The notes below the pieces were generated by a model. It was not told the DNA's origin and did no database searches. It worked only from the letters and a program-made list of their open reading frames with translations. A DNA stretch of 64,000 nucleotides from Sandaracinaceae bacterium (lineage in GTDB: Bacteria > Myxococcota_A > Polyangia > Polyangiales > Houyiibacteriaceae), in assembly GCA_020633075.1 (NCBI GenBank), contig JACKEI010000001.1:62001-126000 (forward strand), written 5' to 3'. Each line of letters starts with the position of its first letter. Within the stretch, counting starts at the first letter, position 1. Both the position numbers and the translations under genes were made by a program. Positions 14,710 to 22,967 of this stretch are shown in pieces.

Positions 14710-16782
14710 ATGAGTAGAGGTTCTGCAATCATCGCGATCTTGATCGCGTCCATCGCCAGCTTCAGTGTTGGCAACCTGGTTGGGCAGCGCAGCGGTGGCG
14801 GAGGCGAAGGCGCCGAGGTCGTCGTCGCGCCCACCGACGGTGACGGAGGCGGAGACGTGGCCGGCGCGCCGGGTGCCGCCGGCGGAGGCGAGGCCGCGCC
14901 CGGCGGCACGCCGCGCTACGCCATCCCCGTGACCGCGCAGCAGCCCAGCAAGGGCCCCGCCGACGCGCTCGTCACCATCGTGATGTTCAGCGAGTTCCAG
15001 TGCCCCTTCTGCTCCCGCGTGGTTGCCACCGAGGAGCAGATCCTGCGTGAGTACCCGACTCAGGTGCGCATCGTCTGGCGCAACCTGCCCCTCGGCTTCC
15101 ACCCGAACGCCATGCCGGCCGCCGAGGCCGCCATGGAGGCCTTCGCTCAGGGCGGCAACGCCAAGTTCTGGCAGCTGCACGACCTGCTCTTCCAGAACCA
15201 GAGCGACCTCAGCCGCGAGAACCTGGACCGCTTCGCGGAGCAGGTCGGCCTGAACATGACGCGCTACCGCGCCGCCATGGACAACCACACGCACCAGCGC
15301 GCCATCGAGGCCGACGCCGCGCTGGCCGGCCAGATCGGCGCCAACGGCACGCCCAACTCCTTCGTGAACGGCATCCAGGTCACCGGCGCGCAGCCCTTCG
15401 AGGCGTTCAAGACGGTCATCGACGCCGAGATCGCGAACGCGCAGCGCCTGGTCCGCGCCGGCACCCCCGCAGCCCAGATCTACGCCGCCGTGCAGCGCGG
15501 CGCCCTCACCCGCGCGGCGCCTCCGACGCCAGCGCCCGACGCGCAGCAGCCGCAGGCCCGCCCGCAGCCGGACCCCAACGCCGTGTACCGCGTGCCCGTC
15601 GAGGGTCGCCTGCCGCAGCTGGGCCCGGACGACGCGCTCGTCACCATCGTGCAGTTCAGCGAGTTCCAGTGCCCCTTCTGCAAGCGCGTCGAGCCGACCA
15701 TCCAGCAGATCGTGCAGGAGTACGGCCGTGACGTCCGCATCGTGTGGATGAACAACCCGCTCGGCTTCCACCCGAACGCCATGCCGGCGGCCATCGCGGT
15801 CCAGGAGGCCTTCGAGCAGGGCGGCAACGCCAAGTTCTGGGCGCTGCACGCGCTGCTCTTCGAGCACCAGACCGAGCTCGAGCGCCCCAACATCGAGACC
15901 TACGCGCAGCAGGTCGGGCTGAACATGGCCCAGCTCCGCGCGGCCCTCGACAACAACGAGCACCAGGCCCTCATCACCTCGCAGCAGCAGCTCGCACAGG
16001 GCCTTGGCGCCAGCGGCACCCCCGCGTTCTTCATCAACGGTCGCAACGTCCGTGGCGCCGTGCCCTTCGAGCAGTTCAAGAGCGTCATCGACGAGGAGCT
16101 GGCCAAGGCCCGCGCGCTCGTCGCTGCCGGCACCCCCCGCGCTCGCGTGTACGCGGAGACCATCCGCAACGGCGCGACCTCGCAGCAGATGCTCGCGGCC
16201 CCCGCGGGCGCGGCTCCCTCCGCCCCGGCTGCCCCGGCCGCGCCCACGCGCTCCAACCTCGCGGTGCCGGACAACGCGCCCAGCCGCGGTCCCGCCAACG
16301 CCCCGGTCGTGATCCAGGAGATCAGCGACTACCAGTGCCCGTTCTGCTCGCGCGTCGGGCCGACCATCGAGCGCCTGCTCGAGGCCTTCCCGGGACGCAT
16401 CCGGTTGGTCTGGCGCGACCTGCCCCTGCCCTTCCACCCGAACGCGAACCCGGCCGCTCAGGCCGCGCGTGAGGTCTTCCGCCAGGGCGGCAACGACAAG
16501 TTCTGGGCCTACAACGCGCTGCTCTTCGAGAACCAGCGCGACCTCACCCGTGAGACCCTGGAGCGCCTCGCGCAGCAGGTCGGCGGCATCAACATGGCGC
16601 AGTTCCGTCAGGCGCTGGACACCGAGCGCCACAAGGCGGCGGTCGACGCCGACATGGCCGCCGCGCAGGCGGCCGGCATCAACGGCACGCCCGGCTTCGT
16701 CATCAACGGTGAGCTGATCTCGGGGGCCGTGCCCTACGAGCAGTTCGAGGCTGCGGTCAACCGCGCCCTCGCCGCCCACTGA
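14710..16782 (+). CDS. Triple DsbA/thioredoxin-fold protein, membrane-anchored
   Basis: A 690-residue protein with an N-terminal hydrophobic segment (about 5-25) and a Gly-rich linker. It then has three DsbA-like thioredoxin_4 domains, each with a CPFC active site, at residues 98, 321 and 543, spaced by 223 and 222 residues. Each domain repeats FHPNA, GGN-KFW, a helical insert and a cis-Pro loop (GTP). Domains 1 and 2 are nearly identical over stretches of DNA, so this is internal duplication. DsbA proteins oxidise or isomerise disulfides in the periplasm; no DsbB partner is nearby. The start has a GAGAGG Shine-Dalgarno. A hairpin at 16797-16840 follows the stop. Confidence 0.88.
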   Translation: MSRGSAIIAILIASIASFSVGNLVGQRSGGGGEGAEVVVAPTDGDGGGDVAGAPGAAGGGEAAPGGTPRYAIPVTAQQPSKGPADALVTIVMFSEFQCPFCSRVVATEEQILREYPTQVRIVWRNLPLGFHPNAMPAAEAAMEAFAQGGNAKFWQLHDLLFQNQSDLSRENLDRFAEQVGLNMTRYRAAMDNHTHQRAIEADAALAGQIGANGTPNSFVNGIQVTGAQPFEAFKTVIDAEIANAQRLVRAGTPAAQIYAAVQRGALTRAAPPTPAPDAQQPQARPQPDPNAVYRVPVEGRLPQLGPDDALVTIVQFSEFQCPFCKRVEPTIQQIVQEYGRDVRIVWMNNPLGFHPNAMPAAIAVQEAFEQGGNAKFWALHALLFEHQTELERPNIETYAQQVGLNMAQLRAALDNNEHQALITSQQQLAQGLGASGTPAFFINGRNVRGAVPFEQFKSVIDEELAKARALVAAGTPRARVYAETIRNGATSQQMLAAPAGAAPSAPAAPAAPTRSNLAVPDNAPSRGPANAPVVIQEISDYQCPFCSRVGPTIERLLEAFPGRIRLVWRDLPLPFHPNANPAAQAAREVFRQGGNDKFWAYNALLFENQRDLTRETLERLAQQVGGINMAQFRQALDTERHKAAVDADMAAAQAAGINGTPGFVINGELISGAVPYEQFEAAVNRALAAH

Positions 16783-16796
16783 TCGCGTAGCGACTC

Positions 16797-16840
16797 CAAC
16801 GTACGCGGGCTGGCTCTTCGGAGCTGGCCCGTTTGCGTTG
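16797..16840. terminator. Hairpin between converging triple-DsbA gene and trmH
   Basis: Stem CAACG/CGTTG, then CGGGC/GCCCG and GCTC/GAGC capped by a TTCG tetraloop, separated by small internal loops. It sits between the two stop codons. There is no clean T tail on either strand, so strength is uncertain. Confidence 0.55.
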
Positions 16841-16858
16841 GTGCGGTGCGCGCAGGAC

Positions 16859-17560
16859 TCAGCGCGCGAGCTGTAGGTCCAGGACGCCCTCCGCGTCGTT
16901 GACCGAGTGCATCAGGTAGCGAGCGACGAGCTGCTGCACGTCCTCTTCGGACGCGAGCCGCGGCGCGCGCTGGGTGATGGTGTAGAGGGTCGTCGCTGCC
17001 GCGACCGAGACGTTCAAGCTCTCGACGAAGCCGTGCATCGGGACGCGATAGCTGCCCGTGGCCCGCGCGCGCATGGCGTCGGAGACACCGTCTCGCTCGT
17101 TGCCCAGCACGATGGCCACGCGCTCGCCCCGCGCGACGCGCTCGCCGAGCGCCTCCGGGGTCTCCTCACCGTCCATGACCGCGATGAACAGCTGGTAGCC
17201 TGCGTCGGCCACGGCGTCTGCGCAGGTGGCGGAGTCCGGGTGGAGCTGGAGGTCCAGCCAGCGGCTGCTGCCCTTCTCGACCGACCGAGCCGCACGAAAG
17301 CCGTAGGGCCCCGGTACGGCGTGGACCCCTTGGACCCCGAACGCCTCTGCGCTGCGGAGGATGGCGGAGGCGTTGTGCGGGTCACTGAGGCCGTCCAGCA
17401 CGGGCACGATGCTGCGCGTGCGACCGCGTGCGGCCGCCTCGATGCGCGCCATGCGAGCCGGAGTGACCATGGCCGAGAGCACGCGGATGACGTCCTCCGG
17501 AGGGCGGGTCAGGGCTGGAGGCCCAGTGAGCTCGAAGACGTCGTCGGAGTCGTGCCGCAT
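16859..17560 (-). CDS. trmH: TrmH-family (SpoU) RNA 2'-O-methyltransferase
   Basis: A 233-residue SPOUT methyltransferase. It has LDGLSDPHNASAILRSAEAFG (motif 1), IVLGNERDGVSD (motif 2) and VPMHGFVESLNVSVAAATTLY (motif 3), with the knot-forming Asn and Glu residues in place. The combination LSDPHNASAI with MHGFVESLNVSVA best fits TrmH, which makes Gm18 in tRNA, rather than RlmB. The ATG at 17560 lies 9 nt after the kinase stop; the TAG of that stop is part of a TGCTAGACC element exactly 7 nt upstream, so it may also be transcribed alone as a leaderless message. Confidence 0.85.
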   Translation of the reverse strand: MRHDSDDVFELTGPPALTRPPEDVIRVLSAMVTPARMARIEAAARGRTRSIVPVLDGLSDPHNASAILRSAEAFGVQGVHAVPGPYGFRAARSVEKGSSRWLDLQLHPDSATCADAVADAGYQLFIAVMDGEETPEALGERVARGERVAIVLGNERDGVSDAMRARATGSYRVPMHGFVESLNVSVAAATTLYTITQRAPRLASEEDVQQLVARYLMHSVNDAEGVLDLQLAR

Positions 17561-17572
17561 GACCCGGGTCTA
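17561..17572 (-). promoter_or_regulatory. -10 element and palindrome at trmH
   Basis: On the minus strand TGCTAGACC overlaps a perfect 10-bp palindrome GACCCGGGTC (17561-17570) that abuts the ATG. The hexamer TAGACC ends 7 nt before the ATG. A repressor bound at the palindrome would block both RNA polymerase and the ribosome; this role is inference only. Confidence 0.35.
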
Positions 17573-18955
17573 GCAGCCTCGGGCGCGCGCCACCATCGCG
17601 CCGCGTCGCGGCGTCAGCGCTTCTGACGCTGTCCGCCGGGGGGGGGCCAGCACGAAGCTGTCGCTCACCAGCGTGGCGTCCTGGTCTGCCGCGGGTTCGT
17701 CATCCTCCGCGCCCAGAGACACGTCGATGTCGAGCTCGAGTTCGACGTCCCGCGTGTCTCGGGTGGCCCGGGAGCGACGGAGCGCGTCGAACACGAAGCT
17801 GTCACTGACCTCGGTGGGCTCGTCCAGATCCGAGGTGACGCTGAGCTCCGCGTCGCCCAGGTGCACATCCGTCGAGACCAGGGTGCCGTCCTCGTCCTCG
17901 AGCTCCGCGACTCGAGCGCTCGCGCGTGTGGGCTGCGGGGGCGGGCGCTGTGTCTTGCGTGGCACCCGACCGAGCGCGTCCAGCATGGCCTGCGCGGAGC
18001 CGAAGCGCTGCTCGCGGTCGCGCTCGAGGGCGCGCAGGACGACGGCCTCCATCTCCAGCGGGAGGCTGGGCCGCAGCCGCGCGGGTGGGGCCGGTGTGTT
18101 CGTGAGGATCTTCACGAGCAGCGCGTTGTAGTTGTCCGCCGTGAAGGGCAGGGTGCCGGTGAGCATCTCGTACAGCACGACGCCCGCGGCCCAGATGTCC
18201 ACGCGGTGGTCGATGGCCTGGTCGCCGCGCGCTTGCTCCGGCGAGAGGTAGTAGGGCGTGCCGATCACGGCGCCGGTACGCGTGAGCGCCAACGTGTTCT
18301 CGTCGAGGCTCTTGCTCACTCCGAAGTCCAGCAGCTTCGCCCGCGTGCTGCCGTCGTCCTGCTTGGCGAGGAAGATGTTGTCCGGCTTGAGGTCGCGGTG
18401 AACGATGCCCTTGTCGTGCGCGGCGGCCAGCCCGCCAAGTACCTGCGTCATGATCGTGACGCACTCCCCCACCTCGAGCGCCCCGTAGTTCTCCACGCGG
18501 TCCGCCAGGGACTCGCCCTTCAGGTACTCCATGACCAGGTAGGGGGCGCCGTCCTCGCGGTGACCGAGGTCGAAGACCTTCACGATGCTGGGATGCCCGA
18601 TGGAGCCTGCCATGCGCGCCTCCCGCTCGAAGCGCTTCCGGGCGGCACCGTGCAGCTGCTGCGGGAGGAGCAGCTTCACAGCGACGGTCTTCTTGAGCAG
18701 CTGATGCTCGGCGGCCCAGACCGTTCCCATGCCGCCTTCGCCCAGCACGTGCAGCAGGCGGTAGCGACCCCCGAGAATCACGGCGGGCGCCTCGCTCGGG
18801 GCGGGGGGCACCGGGGTCGCGGCTCCCGGTGCCGGATCCGACGGACTCCGCTTTCCGCCAGAGCGCGCCACGGGCTTCCCCGTCGCAGGGCACAGCTCTA
18901 CCGCCGCGTCGTGCGGGACGCCGCAGTGCGGGCAGCGGATGAAGCGGTTCTGCAT
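17570..18955 (-). CDS. Ser/Thr protein kinase with N-terminal zinc ribbon
   Basis: A 461-residue protein. A short ribbon, CPHCG with a later CPATG, occupies residues 7-25. The kinase domain (about 65-325) is complete: LGEGGMGTVWA, VAVKLLLP, HRDLKPDNIF, DFGVSK and SPEQ in place of APE. The C-terminal 130 residues are acidic and Ser/Asp-rich, with two similar VSDSFVFD/VSDSFVLAP motifs that look like repeated target peptides. There is no transmembrane segment, unlike the PknB type, so it is probably cytosolic. ATG 18955 begins MQNRFIRCPHCG; an upstream start would add only hydrophobic residues. TTAGCGT sits 9 nt before the ATG. trmH follows within 9 nt. Confidence 0.9.
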   Translation of the reverse strand: MQNRFIRCPHCGVPHDAAVELCPATGKPVARSGGKRSPSDPAPGAATPVPPAPSEAPAVILGGRYRLLHVLGEGGMGTVWAAEHQLLKKTVAVKLLLPQQLHGAARKRFEREARMAGSIGHPSIVKVFDLGHREDGAPYLVMEYLKGESLADRVENYGALEVGECVTIMTQVLGGLAAAHDKGIVHRDLKPDNIFLAKQDDGSTRAKLLDFGVSKSLDENTLALTRTGAVIGTPYYLSPEQARGDQAIDHRVDIWAAGVVLYEMLTGTLPFTADNYNALLVKILTNTPAPPARLRPSLPLEMEAVVLRALERDREQRFGSAQAMLDALGRVPRKTQRPPPQPTRASARVAELEDEDGTLVSTDVHLGDAELSVTSDLDEPTEVSDSFVFDALRRSRATRDTRDVELELDIDVSLGAEDDEPAADQDATLVSDSFVLAPPRRTASEALTPRRGAMVARARGC

Positions 18956-18963
18956 CGGCGATA

Positions 18964-18969
18964 ACGCTA
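18964..18969 (-). promoter_or_regulatory. -10 element (TAGCGT) of the zinc-ribbon kinase gene
   Basis: TAGCGT on the minus strand, within TGTTAGCGT, ends 9 nt before the ATG at 18955; predicted leader about 2 nt. Confidence 0.4.
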
Positions 18970-19025
18970 ACACGAACACCACGCGGATAGGGGGATCGCG
19001 ACGGGGGCTTTCGCGCCGGACCTGC

Positions 19026-19031
19026 TATATG
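19026..19031 (+). promoter_or_regulatory. Extended -10 (TGCTATATG) of the PBP1A gene
   Basis: TGC precedes TATATG at 19026-19031, 12 nt before the ATG at 19043; predicted leader about 5 nt without Shine-Dalgarno. Confidence 0.5.
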
Positions 19032-19042
19032 GTCGGTTCGCG

Positions 19043-21451
19043 ATGCCAGCACCCAGCAAGCGCCAGACTCCTCAGACCACGCGCCGCCCGCCGGGCGGTC
19101 CTCCGCGTGGGAGCGCACCTGCGGGGCGTCCCGGCAGCCGCCGTCCGCCTCCGCCCGGCCCGAGCCGCTTTCGTCGCGTCATGGTGCGCCTGCTCAAGCT
19201 CGCCTTGGTGCTCGTCGTGGTCGGCGTCCTCGCGGGGGTGGGGGTGGTCGCGTACTACAGCCGGGACTTGCCCGACGTGGCCACGCTGCGCGCGTACGAC
19301 CCGCCGCAGATCACGCGCGTGGTGGACCGCCACGGCACGGTCATCGGCGAGCTCTACGACGAGCGTCGGACGGTCATTCCGATCGAGCGCATCCCCCGCG
19401 TCATGGTGCTGGCCATGCTCGCGAGCGAGGACGCCGACTTCTACCGACATCCGGGCGTGGACTACCTGGGGATCGCGCGGGCCGTCGGGCGTGACCTCAT
19501 CGCGGGCCGTGCGGCCCAGGGCGCGTCGACCATCACGCAGCAAGTGGTGAAGCTGCTGTTGCTCAGCCCGGAGCGGACCTTCTCGCGCAAGGTGCGTGAG
19601 CTGATCCTCGCCTACCGGGTGGAGGCCGAGCTCAGCAAGGACGAGATCCTCCATCTCTACTTGAACCACATCAACTTCGGGCAGGGGCGCTACGGCGTCC
19701 AAGAAGCCGCTCAGTACTACTTCGGCAAGAACGCCGAGAACCTCACGCTGGCCGAGGCGTCCCTGCTGGCAGGCATCCCGCAGGCCCCTGCGCGCCTCAA
19801 CCCGCGTCGGCACCCCGAAGCCGCGCGCAGGCGTCAGCTGTACGTGCTGGGGCAGCTGGAGAGCAAGCGTGAGGCCTACTGGCCCGACCTCTCCGTGGAG
19901 GACGTCGCCGCCGCGAGGGAAGCCGAGGTCCAGCTGGTGGACCTCCCGGAGCCGGGGGGCAGCGCGCCCGAGGTCATGGCCCTCGCGCGCGAGGCGCTGC
20001 GTGCGCAGGTCGACGACGCGGCCTATCGGCGTGGTGGCTTCACCGTGCACACCAGCATCGATCTCCCCCTTCAGCAGGCGACCCGCGCCGCGGTGCGCGG
20101 CGGGCTCGAGGCGATCGACGCGCGGCATGGATACCGCGGTCCCCTGCACGCGGGCCGCGGCGCCAACCCCACCGTGGACGGCGCGCTGCGCCTCGGGCGG
20201 ACCTACCCGGGTCGCGTGGTCTCGCGCGACACCCAAGGCGCGCAGCTGCTCGTGGACGTCGGCGGGACGCAGGTGTCCGTCGCCCTCGAGGACACCGCGC
20301 GCTACAACCCCAGCGGCCTCTCGGCGGAGGCCTTCGCGGAAGAGGGCGCGCGCGTCCAGGTCTCGCTGCTCCAGCTCCCGAGCGAGGACGACGACGGTCC
20401 CGCTCCCGCGCGCCTCGAGCTAGGGCCCGAGGCGGCCGCCGTGGTCATCGACCCGCGCACGCGCGACGTGCTCGCGGTGGTGGGCGGCTACGACGACGGC
20501 GCGGGCTTCAACCGCGCGCTCCAGGCTGTGCGTCAGCCGGGCAGCACGTTCAAGGCCTTCGTCTATGGCCTGGGCATTCAGTCCAGGCGCTACACGCCGG
20601 CCACGCTCGTGATCGACGCCCCAGCGGTCTACGACCAATGGCAGCCGCAGAACTTCGAGACCTGGCGTCACCGCGGCCCCATTCGGCTCCGCGACGCCTT
20701 GGCGGGCTCCGTCAACGTCGTGGCGGTGCGCGTCATCGAGGAGCTCGAGCCGAGCGCGGTCGCGGCGTTCGCCGCGCGGCTGGGCATCACGACGGAGCTG
20801 GATCCGTCCATCGCCTTGGCCCTCGGCGCCAGCGGCGTGCGGCCCATCGAGATGACCAACGCGTACGCGACCTTCGCGGCCGGGGGACGCTGGGCGCCCA
20901 CCCGCATCGTCACGCGCATCGAGGGGCCGAGCGGCGACCTGCCCCTGCCCGCTGCGGAAGCGCCACGGGATGTGATGACCCCGGCCGAGGCCTACGTGCT
21001 CACCAGCATGCTCACCAGCGTGGTGGAGAGCGGCACGGCTCAGCGCGCGCGAGCGCTGCGTCGGCCCGCGGCCGGCAAGACCGGCACCAGCAACGACGCC
21101 TGCGACGCGTGGTTCATCGGCTACACGCCGACGGTGGTGACGGGGGTGTGGGTGGGCTTCGATGACCGCCGTCCGATCGGGCGCAACGAGACGGGCGGGC
21201 GCGCGGCGCTGCCCATCTGGCTCGAGATCATGCGCGCGGCGCACGACGGACCGCCGGTGGACTTCCCCATGCCCAGCGGCGTGGTCAGCGCGTCCATCGA
21301 CCCCGCGACGGGGCTGCTGGCGTACACCGGGATGGAGGGTGCGCGCTCGGAGGTCTTCCTCGAGGGCACCGTCCCCACGGAGGAGGCACGTCGGCCCGAG
21401 GTCGCGGCGCCGGACGCCTATCTGCTCGAGCAGTTCGGTGGCAACCCGTGA
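19043..21451 (+). CDS. Penicillin-binding protein 1A, bifunctional glycosyltransferase/transpeptidase
   Basis: An 802-residue class A PBP. A short basic cytosolic tail precedes a membrane anchor at about 48-72. The GT51 domain (about 85-275) has SEDADFYRHPGVD, GASTITQQVVK, RKVRELILA and EAASLLAGIPQAP-like motifs for lipid II polymerisation. The transpeptidase domain has GSTFK (SxxK), GSVN (SxN) and GKTGTS (KTG). It lengthens and cross-links peptidoglycan at the inner membrane. It is followed by an 18-codon GTG reading frame (21448-21504) that overlaps both its stop and the next start by 4 nt, hinting at coupling. Likely first gene of a four-gene unit. Confidence 0.94.
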   Translation: MPAPSKRQTPQTTRRPPGGPPRGSAPAGRPGSRRPPPPGPSRFRRVMVRLLKLALVLVVVGVLAGVGVVAYYSRDLPDVATLRAYDPPQITRVVDRHGTVIGELYDERRTVIPIERIPRVMVLAMLASEDADFYRHPGVDYLGIARAVGRDLIAGRAAQGASTITQQVVKLLLLSPERTFSRKVRELILAYRVEAELSKDEILHLYLNHINFGQGRYGVQEAAQYYFGKNAENLTLAEASLLAGIPQAPARLNPRRHPEAARRRQLYVLGQLESKREAYWPDLSVEDVAAAREAEVQLVDLPEPGGSAPEVMALAREALRAQVDDAAYRRGGFTVHTSIDLPLQQATRAAVRGGLEAIDARHGYRGPLHAGRGANPTVDGALRLGRTYPGRVVSRDTQGAQLLVDVGGTQVSVALEDTARYNPSGLSAEAFAEEGARVQVSLLQLPSEDDDGPAPARLELGPEAAAVVIDPRTRDVLAVVGGYDDGAGFNRALQAVRQPGSTFKAFVYGLGIQSRRYTPATLVIDAPAVYDQWQPQNFETWRHRGPIRLRDALAGSVNVVAVRVIEELEPSAVAAFAARLGITTELDPSIALALGASGVRPIEMTNAYATFAAGGRWAPTRIVTRIEGPSGDLPLPAAEAPRDVMTPAEAYVLTSMLTSVVESGTAQRARALRRPAAGKTGTSNDACDAWFIGYTPTVVTGVWVGFDDRRPIGRNETGGRAALPIWLEIMRAAHDGPPVDFPMPSGVVSASIDPATGLLAYTGMEGARSEVFLEGTVPTEEARRPEVAAPDAYLLEQFGGNP

Positions 21452-21500
21452 AGCAGGCCGGCTCGCAGCGTTGGCGCTCGCGGGGTCGGGGGCTGGCTGG

Positions 21501-22967
21501 ATGACACGGGCGCTTGCCTCCGCGTGGACTCCGGGGCTGCGTCGCGCCGCGCTCGCTGGCGCGTGGTTGCTGGCGTGCTCGGCCTTGACCACCGCGTCGG
21601 ACGCGCAGCCCTCCGCCGCGCCCGTCGAGGCGCCTGCTGCGGGGCAGGGCGCCCCTCCCGACGCCAGCCCTCACCCGCTCTTCGAGACCCTCTCGCCGCC
21701 CGCGTGGCTCGCGGGGCGAGCCTCTGCGATCCTCGTGCGCCCCGCCGCCCGCGATGCGCGCGCCGAGGCTCTCTTGGACGCGTCCCTGGTGCGCGCCGCG
21801 CTGCCGGGGCTGGAGCCGTCGCGCGTCCGCGTCGCCACCTCGATCGATGTGTCGCGAGATGCCTTGCTGCGCACCGCCCGCGAGGCAGGGCACGACACCG
21901 CGCTCGGTGTAGAGCTGCGCCTGGAGCAGCAGCGCGTGCACCTGCGCGTGCGCTACGTCGACGCGAGCGCCGACCCGGCACCCGATCACGTGACGGACGC
22001 ACGCGCGCCCCTCGACGCGTTCTTGGCCCGCGTCGTCGGGCCGGCGCCCGTGCTTCGCGGGACTGGCGTGCGCGCGCGGACCATGCGCTTCGACGCCGCG
22101 GGGCTGCTCGGCATGGAGATCGCGGATGTCGATGGGGACGGGCGTGCCGAGCTGCTGGTGGCGCGTGCCCCGCACCTGACGGCCTACTCGATCTTGCAGG
22201 ACGGAGCCCGCCTGCGACTGGTGCGTCGCGCGCGCGCGAGCTGGCCGGGGGCGGCCCTGCGGGTACCGCACGCGCGCCGGTCCGTCGCGTGGTTCTCGCA
22301 GCAGGCGGGCCGCGTCCTGGTGTCGCGCTCCGACTACGAAGGGGACTACGCGCTCGCGCTGCGGGGCGACGCGCTGAGCTTCGAGGGCGTGGAGTCGGAG
22401 TGCCCCGGCGGGCTGCGCTTTGCAGACGGCTGCGCCCACTGGGTAGCGGGCCGCGACTACTTCGGCGGCGCGCTTCAACCACTCGGGCGCCGGCACACTC
22501 GTCCCTCAGGCACCGAAGAGGGCGAGGAAGACGAGGGCCCAGACGAGGAGGCCCGCGCGCGGACGCCCCGCTTCTATGCTCGCGTGCTCCACTCGGTGCG
22601 CCAAGCGAGTGGCCGGGTCTTGTCGTTCGACGCGCTGGTCACCCCGCATGGGAGCCTCGTCGCCCAGGTGGCGGGCCGCCGCGCGTCCGTCGGTGGGCAA
22701 GGGGCGGCGCTCGCGGGGGCCGACGTGGACGCCGACGGGGCGCTCGACCTGCTGACCAGCGACTACGTGCGAGAGGGTCAGCCGGACCGTCTCCGCTGGT
22801 TCAGGCTCGGTGCAGACGGACAGCTCGGGCTCGTCTGGGAGAGCCCTCCCGCGCGTGGCGCGTTGCTGCATGCGGCGGCGGGCGACCTGCTGGACACCGG
22901 CCGGCCGGCGTTCGTGGCCTTCGAAGCGCGCGCGGATGGTGGCTCGCGGCTGTGGGTGGTGGACTGA
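21501..22967 (+). CDS. FG-GAP/VCBS-like lipoprotein
   Basis: A 488-residue product. Residues 1-26 are a lipoprotein signal (WLLAC). The body contains two FG-GAP-like calcium-loop units, IADVDGDGRAELLVA (around residue 205) and GADVDADGALDLLTS (around 413), in a framework of short beta strands, suggesting a partial beta-propeller. An acidic EEGEEDEGPDEE stretch lies near residue 340. Such domains mediate adhesion or ligand binding outside the inner membrane. The start follows a G-rich stretch. Its stop overlaps the ATG of the next gene (ATGA arrangement), so the pair is translationally coupled. Precise function unknown. Confidence 0.75.
   Translation: MTRALASAWTPGLRRAALAGAWLLACSALTTASDAQPSAAPVEAPAAGQGAPPDASPHPLFETLSPPAWLAGRASAILVRPAARDARAEALLDASLVRAALPGLEPSRVRVATSIDVSRDALLRTAREAGHDTALGVELRLEQQRVHLRVRYVDASADPAPDHVTDARAPLDAFLARVVGPAPVLRGTGVRARTMRFDAAGLLGMEIADVDGDGRAELLVARAPHLTAYSILQDGARLRLVRRARASWPGAALRVPHARRSVAWFSQQAGRVLVSRSDYEGDYALALRGDALSFEGVESECPGGLRFADGCAHWVAGRDYFGGALQPLGRRHTRPSGTEEGEEDEGPDEEARARTPRFYARVLHSVRQASGRVLSFDALVTPHGSLVAQVAGRRASVGGQGAALAGADVDADGALDLLTSDYVREGQPDRLRWFRLGADGQLGLVWESPPARGALLHAAAGDLLDTGRPAFVAFEARADGGSRLWVVD

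Noticed and set aside
14662..16779. 705-codon minus-strand frame opposite the triple DsbA gene
   Set aside because: Shadow of the repeated DsbA coding sequence; the apparent repeats in its product only mirror the DNA repeats.
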